From Siphonodentalium dalli (lineage: Eukaryota; Mollusca; Scaphopoda; Gadilida; Siphonodentaliidae): a stretch of DNA of 64,000 bases. Position numbers and translations under genes: made by a program. Location: NCBI GenBank assembly GCA_032622095.1, contig CP136068.1, forward strand, positions 112,917,546 to 112,981,545. The letters are read 5' to 3'. The first letter of the stretch is position 1. Every line of letters starts with the position of its first letter. Below the pieces are notes generated by a model. That model was given only the letters and a program-made list of their open reading frames with translations. It did not search any database and was not told where the DNA came from. Below, in pieces: positions 56,401 to 64,000 of the stretch.

Positions 56401-58662
56401 TAGATAGGATACACTTTCAATATCTATAACTATCCATGACAATTTATGTTAGGAAGAATAAAATATACAAAATAAAATTTGTCCTCCCGCCCCATTTTTC
56501 TAAAAAAGATGGATGTAAATCTAGCAATTTTTTTTATATTGGCCTAACCAAGGGCTTTATGACCGTTCGTATCACTCCTGACTCAGCCAAGGTAGATATA
56601 TCCACTGTAGATATTCAGCTCGTTGTACAACATAGTTGACATCTTGGAGTTTCGATACATCGAACTAACAGGGATACCATCATTGGGGAATATTTAGTTG
56701 CTGAAACATTAGTTTATATTTACACATCAAGCCCAACAAAGGACATAGTCCCCGCTATCGAAGAACGACATTTCGAATCATATTTTTAAAAATTTATTTG
56801 AAGAAAATCACGAAGTAAAAACAAATGGACGGATTTAGCATGCGTTTACGGGTCTCGAGCACGCAGTAAATTTAGATGATACATACATACACTCAGGCAT
56901 ATGAGCAGGGGACCTCAACTGAAATGATCGTCTATATCAAAACCTAACAAAGACATGTATAATATAACCGGCTCAACTGTAAAACATGCAGCAAGAAAAA
57001 ATAAAACAGCGTAGGCGGCCAATATATAACACATAACTAAATTTACCTTGAGAATGAAACTGAAAAAATTCTTGTTTCACAATTTCACAACACGTGTTCG
57101 AACTAATTTTCAAATAATTATCAAAATTGCTATTCGTCCACATAAACCATTACCCAGTTAGCAAATACAAGTAGTGGTGTATAGCAAATGGATCAAGCAA
57201 TATTATTTTTACTTCCAAAACAATTAATATTTTGCAGCAAATAATTTCAGGTTGCTTATTTTCATGGGAAACATTTGATTCCGGCCAGGTCAAATGAGGT
57301 CCCCTGGCCCTTGTGTAATCCTCCCCATCCATACTAAGTGCTCGTCTTAATGAGTAGGAAATGTTCAGATAATAAGTTCAAGAAACGACCAGAGGTCGAT
57401 TGTTGAATTTAGTTTCTAAACATTTCCCTCCAATGAAAATTAATCCTCTGCACTTCTATTATTGTTGTCTGTCGTTTGCCCATTTTTCCTGAACACCCCT
57501 CCAAATGAATAATATACCATTCCAGTGTATACTTTTGTTATTGATTGAGATAACAATTTAGTATAGAAAGGGTCAATTAAGGTGTGTGTAAAAACATTGC
57601 AATTTGAAGGCTCACATTGCACCAATCGAAGCTCGTATTTCTTACACCCCCGATCGATTCCTGGCATCAGAGTCCTATACTGTAGCACACAATGCCTGTA
57701 ATATGAGCATTCCTTTGTAATCTAATAATATTGCAATAGAACACTTGTGTTTTATATTGTGTTTTTATTCGACTGATTTTCTACTGGTGCATTTCTGTCA
57801 TTGTTTTGATTCATTGTTCATTCATTGAGATTCATCATAATATGTTGGTAGCTCTTAGTTTACAAACGATATCATCATTAAGACTAATTCTCGGCACAAT
57901 GTGCAAAATGTGCACAGACTTGATGAGACGATATATGGACGGACTGGGTGTACACAATAATTATATCAATACATAAACGTACAAATGTTAGTACAAAAAC
58001 TAAATCGCAGTGTATCCATGATGGGCGAATTTTTTTCCGCTTTGTCGAATTAAATTTAAGGTAGTAAATCCAAGTTGACACTACTTAAATTACTAACTGA
58101 AATGGCCTGTATTGAATTGGAAACAAGCCAGGTTATTGATAACAACATATGACTTCCAACTATCATTAATAATTACATTCGAGAACGAAATCCCCAAAAA
58201 ACTACCGAACGTCAATTAGAAGAAATTAAGAAAAAATTCCCAAATACTCGTTCTTTGATATAATTCACACGTACATGTGCGTTCACCATTGTCCACAAAT
58301 GGACACATAAACGCTCTTCGTGACAACCGATCGATTATATGCGAGGACAAACAACAAACACTTGGAACTCTAAGATTCGTCAATATTATTTGTTCGAGTT
58401 TGTTTTTGGAAGTCATTATTTGACCGTGTAATCATCCCATGTGAAATAGATATCGGGTTCCAGAAAATTGTCTAGTTTATCAAACGTAGGAAAATAATTT
58501 GAGTGTGTGTCAAATTGGATTCGTAATATGTACATGTAATGCCACTATTTGAAACATAATTATGAGGTACAAAACTTTTTCAAGAATAATAGATATAAAA
58601 CACCAATACAATCAGAACGGATGGTGAATCGGATTGAAGCTGGTAGCAGCACATACAGTAAT
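56401..58662. other. AT-rich stretch, no gene supported
   Basis: Small ORFs only (for example 56436-56639, MTIYVRKNKIYKIKFVLPPH). No domain or conserved repeat seen. Confidence 0.3.
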
Positions 58663-58866
58663 GCCCTAAATAATCGACTCCTTAACCACAGAAGAATTGT
58701 GGGTATCTGTTCATGATTTAGTCAGAAATATGGCTTGTTGCCATTCATTGGAAAGATCTCAGTGAGAACTTTCCGATGAATGGCAACAAGCCATATTTCC
58801 GACTAAATCTTGAAAAGTTACCCATAATTATGCTGTGGTTAAGGGGTCGATTATTTAGGGCATCAC
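58663..58866. mobile_element. foldback MITE (GTAATGCCCTAA family), long inverted arms
   Basis: The left arm GTAATGCCCTAAATAATCGA ... GACTTTCC-type inner end and the right arm ending TCGATTATTTAGGGCATCAC pair over about 95 bp: inner arms ATATGGCTTGTTGCCATTCA and TGAATGGCAACAAGCCATAT. A deleted relative is at 44696-44840. Confidence 0.85.
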
Positions 58867-59479
58867 TGCATTGCATGACCGATCCGTAGAAAAGCGCCAA
58901 CCTGCCCCTCTCAATATTTTTAGCCTATGTTAGTCGTACATGGTAGACCGATATTATTTTATTTTAAGGAAATTAGGCCTAATTCATGAGTGACTAACTA
59001 TTTAGTCTACGTATCAACAGTTCATTCGTTTTTAGAGTTAATTGTTGATACGTCGACTCAGGAGCTGTTAATGACTTGAGCCTTTAATTGTGTACATCAC
59101 AATTGCGTTATACCGTTGACAAAGGCCGAAAGCTTCGACAAATAGTTTATTATCTACTGTTCCTGCTATGACGACGCGTCCATTAATACATAGACATGTT
59201 ATTAATAACATATATTTATGTTAAGGTTATTGTGGTATTACATGTCAGCTCTGCATATACATGCAATATGAACATTAACTGAAAAAAGTACTTTTCTTAT
59301 CGAAATACATGTATGTTCCATTACATGTACATATCACGATATTACCTTTATAAATATATTCTCGTCATTCAATTAAACATAGATCAATACATAGAGAAGT
59401 ATTTTCAAAAGAATAATAATATATAGATATACATTATAATTTATATACATGTATCCGATGCAGTGGGGATATATAGAGG
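58867..59479. other. AT-rich non-coding stretch
   Basis: No supported gene. ATACGTC/GACGTAT-like words around 59020-59060 form a weak inverted pair. Confidence 0.3.
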
Positions 59480-59622
59480 ATCTACAACTCGTTATTTTGG
59501 TATATAAGATTTTATGGATCGAGTTTGATAAATCTGATTCACAACTAGTCGTAGTCGAGATGTGAATCGAATTTATCAATCGAGTTTCATAAAATCGAAT
59601 ATCCCAACACAACGATTTGGAG
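59480..59622. repeat. 143-bp imperfect palindrome
   Basis: GATCTACAACTCG ... TTTATGGATCGAGTTTGATA pairs with TATCAATCGAGTTTCATAAA ... CGATTTGGAGATC, with centre CTAGTCGTAGTCGAG. Sequence just right of it (TATTTTGCTGTATTTCGCAG, AATAAGCCAT) recurs at 61452-61484. Confidence 0.75.
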
Positions 59623-62185
59623 ATCTTGTATATCACAGTATTTTGCTGTATTTCGCAGAAATAAGCCATAGAAATAAACTAGAGATGGATGCCTTTTACC
59701 AATTCAAACTCATTAAAAGAATCATACAATTACAGCGTTGGCTGAAACGCTTCACAACCGTATTCGACAGTATTGCTGGCGACTGTGAACAGTGTCCACT
59801 GTACTTTCTAGCGGTCGTCACAGCTAGACATTTGTGTTTCTCACGCCTCTCGTGTTTCACGACGACGAATGATTGGAATGCCACTTGTAGATACAAAAAT
59901 AAGGCCACATGGCGATCACAATTTAAGAACAATCTCATAGCCATCTCCAACATTGAGGAGATAAGAAACGATCGCGAACTTATTATATGATGTATTTGTG
60001 AGTTTTGTTGAAAACCCGAAACCGTAATCGTAAAATCGAATAGGGAAAACGACAACGAATAGAAAGAATTCACATTTTAGTGACGTAGTACCCTATTCGT
60101 AATACTGATCTGTCGAAGTTTCATTATGCGAAAAGTGTCTGTTATATAAAACAGGAGAATACTTGTATAATAAGATAGAATCATATAGTTTATTGAAATA
60201 CACCACTGCATGCAGTTTTAAATAACAAAACGCAAATGGTATAAAAGTAACAAGTAATAAAACATAATTATACAATATTATGACATCCAACAAACGATAA
60301 GATATGAATCTTGATTGAATTTTTTTTTTCATTTCCATATATTTTGATTTTTTCTCCTTTGGAATAATAGCCGGATGACGATTAACACGAAATTTGTAAT
60401 TATTTTGTCTTCATTCGTGATTATGGAAATTAATTTACATCATCGTTCGTGTCAGTAAATTGCATGTTATAATATTAAGCAACATTAATAATAATTATTT
60501 CTTCAAATTAGAGTATGTACTGAATTGATCATTAATTGTTTTCGGTTTCAACTTACTGTTTTCCTCGTGACACATGAGCCGAATTTAGTTTTTTTTTAAA
60601 ATAAAGTGTTTAGCTGTGTGTCGGCTTTTGTTCTATAACTACTATACGATTGCTAACGCACAGTCGGTGAACATTTCACTTATGCGGCTGGTGAATTGTG
60701 ATCGAACGTGTCTGAGGTAGATGTACATGTATGGTTCTATTTCATAATGTAATATATTAATATATGAAAATCGAAACCCATGTGCACACCCTTAATTGTT
60801 CAGCTGGATTCGCATTATTCTATATTAGCTTGCGTCAGCATGGATTGAAGTTGTAACGACCGAAGTGTCCCGGCCTTAATCCGTTCTTTGCTAAATACTC
60901 ATTGATGAGTAACTCGCTTAGAATGTGTTCAGATAACACGTGTAACATACGTATTATATCAACATTACCTTCCACGAAATGGCAATCTTCTGCGCATATA
61001 TTATTTGTTCGTCTATCTTCCATCTGCTTATATTTCCAAAACACCTCTCCAGCCGACGATTGAATAGATAGAACGACAAAAGTGTGTGAACATGATAACG
61101 TTATTGCAATAGTTTGTTGTGACGCGATGGTAAAACGAGAACCGGAGGTTCGAGTTTTACCTCGTGGGACGACAAACGAGTGCAATATAATAACGTTAAT
61201 ATGCATGTTCACATATCTGTGTTGTTCTATGTGTACTGCCCACCCTGATGGTTGTAGCTTGTGCTATACTAAAATTTAGGTCTATATTGTTTATTTAATT
61301 GAACAAAAGTGTGCTTAATGTAGACTATATCTAATAATTTAGGGAAGAAGTTGTCTGTTACGGTTGACGTCGCCAATGACGTTGTGGACGTAATCGGTTT
61401 GTATTCTCCAAGAACAATAAACAATTGTTTATTGAACGTTTTGAGATCTTCTGTATTTTGCTGTATTTTGCACAAATAAGCCATTGGGTGTGCAATAAAC
61501 CACTGTATATTTTATAACTGGGTGGGTAAAGATACGGTAACATATCCGCGGTCCGATTCGACACCAAATTAATAAACCTTTCCTATAAGGTATTTTTTCA
61601 GCATAGACAACAGCAATTTAACAGCCTGGTTTACGTACCCGTCCTACAACCTTTTATCAATGTTGTAAAAAAATAAAACGTTTTACTTAATTGGTTTATG
61701 ATCAAGTTGATTAAAATATGAAGCATGTGGTCACAGCGTAGAAGAAAATAGTTGATTACAGAGTATCTTTTCTTTTCTTTCACCATCTTTACCATTATTT
61801 ATGCACTATTATGTGAAGAGATACCTCAATTTGTTCTTATTATTTGAGTAAAACTTCTCGTATTAAAATATATTGTCAAACTCATTGACATTTCCGCTAT
61901 TTGTCACTTCTTGGGTTGCTGCTGCATTATTTGTATTCCCTTTCGCCCCTCCTCCCCTCTACATATTTTGACCCAAATGTTAGCAAACCAGGTTATTATG
62001 TTGTCATGGCCCTACCAGACAAAGAAAGAATAAAACTAGTTATAACCACCATCATTTGTATGGCAAATACATTGCGGAAATCTACCTGTTTTATATTAAA
62101 ATAAGTAGACACTATCATAATGGATAACGCTCTTTACTGTTTTCGGGGAAACTGAAGCGTGCTTGCGCTTTATCAGAAACGATCC
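59623..62185. other. unresolved stretch, no gene supported
   Basis: A plus ORF (59562-59990) and a minus ORF (59696-60073) overlap almost completely. The plus ORF starts inside the palindrome. Neither has a recognisable domain, and the 60835-61212 minus ORF is similar in quality. The (A)TTTTGCTGTATTTTGC / AATAAGCCAT block is shared with 59636-59670. Confidence 0.25.
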
Positions 62186-62192
62186 TTGGAAT

Positions 62193-62594
62193 CACTGTGG
62201 GGGAACTACTCCTGGCGATTTGGTTCTCTACCGAGCTTTATTTACATTCTCTACCGAGCAAAGTTTCCGACGGTATATACTACTTTATCTAAGGCAGAGA
62301 ATCGAGTTATTCGCAGAGAACGGAGCGCTTGGTTGAGAATCGGAGTGCTCAGCAGAGAATCGGAACAGGAAAATAAAAAGTCAATTTCTGTGCATTTCGG
62401 GATTAGTTTTTAACTTTTTTTATACACACCTGTAGCCAGTGACTATATTTTCACGATAGCGCTATGAATCTGTTCTAATGTTGCTGCTTTTACGTTTTAT
62501 GCCGCGATTGCTCGATAGAGAATCTGAATCGTCGCTAAAATGCTCACGAAACTCGGTAAAGAACGAATTCGCCAGGAGTAGTTCACACACAGTG
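62193..62594. mobile_element. 402-bp MITE with CACTGTG ends and 7-bp target duplication
   Basis: The target duplication TTGGAAT is at 62186-62192 and 62595-62601. The inverted ends are CACTGTGGGGGAACTACTCC then TGGCGATTTGGTTCT, and on the other side CACTGTGTGTGAACTACTCC then TGGCGAATTCGTTCT, about 47 bp. Internal CAGAGAATCGGA and TCTCTACCGAGC words recur. No ORF. A 7-8 bp duplication fits P-like or hAT-like mobilisation (inference). Confidence 0.85.
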
Positions 62595-62684
62595 TTGGAA
62601 TGTTTGACAGACTGACAACGTTTCAAAGCGTGTTAAAACTTCGTCTTTTGAAAGTCGATATCTGGCCCTCAAAATCTCATGTTA

Positions 62685-62991
62685 ACCCTTTACCCAACAG
62701 AACGGCCCTGTGCCAATGAATTCTCTTATATATGCGAGTCGACCATAGGTCGCCTCGCATATATAAGAGAATGCATTGGCTTAACACATTAAAAATTATA
62801 AAATTGTTAAAGAATGTCGCATATATAAGAGAATGCATTGGCACAGGGCATAACTGTAACCATCACAATGTGGTCAAGGAGCCGGTTCCAATGATATCCA
62901 TATTTGTATGGTTTTATTGAGACAGACCCAAGATAATTTAGGCTGTTGCAGCTTTATTTGGCCGTTTTTGGCCGGTTTGTTGGGTAAAGGG
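62685..62991. mobile_element. TTAA MITE (CCCTTTACCCAACA family), copy 4, deleted
   Basis: TTAA at 62681-62684 and 62992-62995, followed by a second AGGGTTAA. The first palindrome is complete, but the second has lost its left arm (linker ends at AAAGAATG-TCGCATATATAAGA), giving a 307-bp derivative. Confidence 0.85.
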
Positions 62992-63555
62992 TTAAAGGGT
63001 TAATGGGTCCGATCGATTATGTTCTGCTATAGACCATGGGTGGGTTTTACGGCGTCGAATCTAACCGTGGATATTTTAGCGTTGATCATGACATAAATCC
63101 CTACGCTGGTTAACGCTCGTATATATCATATTCCTCCAAATCAAAAACTGCGAACATTTTGTATCTTGTTACATGCACATTGTAATTTTAAGACATTAAA
63201 TTATACCGCGGGCAGAATATTTCTTAATACCGGTCCCTTAATAATGTGTTTCACATTATATAAAGGTCCCATCTCGCGATGGAATGATATAAGCGACTTT
63301 TGTGACCTGATTTCACTTTGTGACTCTTACAATCATCACGATTACCCCGGGTAATCAAATCATGTTATATTCAAATCAGCTCACAATAGTCGCCTAAATC
63401 ACGAACTCTATTTTGTTCAAAGTTGTAAATTTCCAGGTAAGTACAGTTACCAGATTTTGAATTGTTGGTGCAGCCAGAGCAGATATTCATGTCATGATCT
63501 AACTTTAGCTAAGCTTCTGGAGGTCTGCATTTCGTTCTTGTTCATTCATGTGGAA

Positions 63556-63611
63556 CTACAGGATCCTCAGAGTGCTCATCACAGCAACAAGAGCAGCCAT
63601 GATCAAACCAC
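63556..63611 (-). CDS. possible last exon of a minus-strand gene
   Basis: On the minus strand a pyrimidine-rich tract and TTTCTTTGCACATAG precede an open frame GLIMAALVAVMSTLRIL followed by TAG (complement of 63556-63558). The peptide is hydrophobic, like the end of a membrane segment. The upstream exons would lie beyond the window edge or in 63620-64000 and were not found. It is short and could be chance. Confidence 0.2.
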
Positions 63612-63684
63612 CTATGTGCAAAGAAAATATAAAAATGTGTTATAATTTGGCCTGAAAATATCATATATATTACTAATTTGAAAT

Positions 63685-63860
63685 ATGTGACCGGCCATAT
63701 CAAATCCAGTCGTAAGTCGGGATTGTTTTATCCTGTGCCAATGCATTCTCTTATATATGCGAGTCGATCACAGGTCGCCTCGCATATATAAGAGAATGCA
63801 TTGGCCTAACAATTTTTTACAATTTTAATAATTTTTTCTTGTATTCTTTAACAATTTTAT
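63685..63860 (+). repeat. repeat R63, most complete copy
   Basis: TATGTGACCGGCCATATCAA, AATCCAGTCGTAAGTCGGGA and TTATCCTGTG lead into the complete 68-bp palindrome (GCCAATGCATTCTCTTATAT ... ATATAAGAGAATGCATTGGC at 63737-63805) and an AT-rich linker. The first ~85 bp match 12758-12842. It lacks the CCCTTTACCC ends of the TTAA family, so the palindrome is shared by different elements. Confidence 0.65.
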
Positions 63861-64000
63861 TATTTCACCCATACAGACCCCCAGACAAACATGAGCAGAC
63901 GACACTCTTCTATATACATCTATATATGTGTGGGGCTCCCTGCAGGGTAATGGATGTTTTTTATTTTATGTCCTAAAAATTGTAAGAAATATTTATTTAA

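Noticed and set aside
59562-60073. Overlapping 142-codon plus ORF and 125-codon minus ORF
   Set aside because: They overlap on opposite strands, the plus ORF begins inside a palindrome, and neither has recognisable motifs or splice context.
62193-62594. RAG/Transib-type element because of the CACTGTG heptamer
   Set aside because: The target duplication is 7 bp and no nonamer-like element at a 12 or 23 spacing is visible, so the resemblance is limited to a 7-mer.

Overview
This looks like an accessory, transposon-saturated stretch of an AT-rich animal genome. No bacterial features (operons, Shine-Dalgarno starts, dense long ORFs) are visible. The recognisable proteins are eukaryotic retrotransposon proteins and a Crypton/DUF3504-type recombinase, and one exon has textbook spliceosomal borders. 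Frequent ACATGTA words and LINE 3' tails ending in GACGTTAAAC...CAATCAATCAATC point to a marine lophotrochozoan, probably a mollusc. That taxonomic guess is an inference.

Layout. 0-5.7 kb: 3' end of a LINE with a TATCC tail, a degraded tyrosine-recombinase gene, and hairpins. 5.7-7.6 kb: a TTAA-flanked MITE, then the best host-gene candidate, a 714-bp phase 1-1 exon (6887-7600) coding a Gly/Ser/Pro/Gln octapeptide repeat. 7.7-12.8 kb: two minus-strand, head-to-tail copies of a LINE that has ORF1 and a 3' tail but no visible ORF2 (a half-LINE); each is interrupted by younger DNA elements. 15.6-25.9 kb: a 10.3-kb satellite of about 20-bp monomers arranged in higher-order units led by a conserved ~250-bp leader. 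26.8-29.6 kb: a large inverted duplication (arms about 0.9-1 kb) with matching ORFs. 30.1-34.6 kb: a possible 4.5-kb non-autonomous DNA transposon with CACTG/CACTC ends and arrays of short palindromic words. 34.6-44.9 kb: duplications, several MITE families including TTAA-flanked ones, and a GGAAATTTCC-rich repeat. 45.0-45.6 kb: a retroelement gag-like pseudogene. 48.0-53.0 kb: a decayed CR1/Jockey-type LINE with a 2A-like motif, endonuclease, reverse transcriptase and C-terminal region, cut by two insertions. 53-64 kb: GAT/ATC microsatellites, duplicated repeats, hairpins, MITEs and little else.

The genes do not form a pathway; the unifying theme is layered transposition. Nested insertions give a relative chronology: LINE ORF1 copies are older than the Tc1-like and TTAA MITEs inside them, and the CR1-like LINE is older than its 893-bp insertion. 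The observations I rate highest are the ORF1-only LINE family, the organised satellite, the phase 1-1 repeat exon, and the recurrent arrays of short palindromic words in several unrelated elements.
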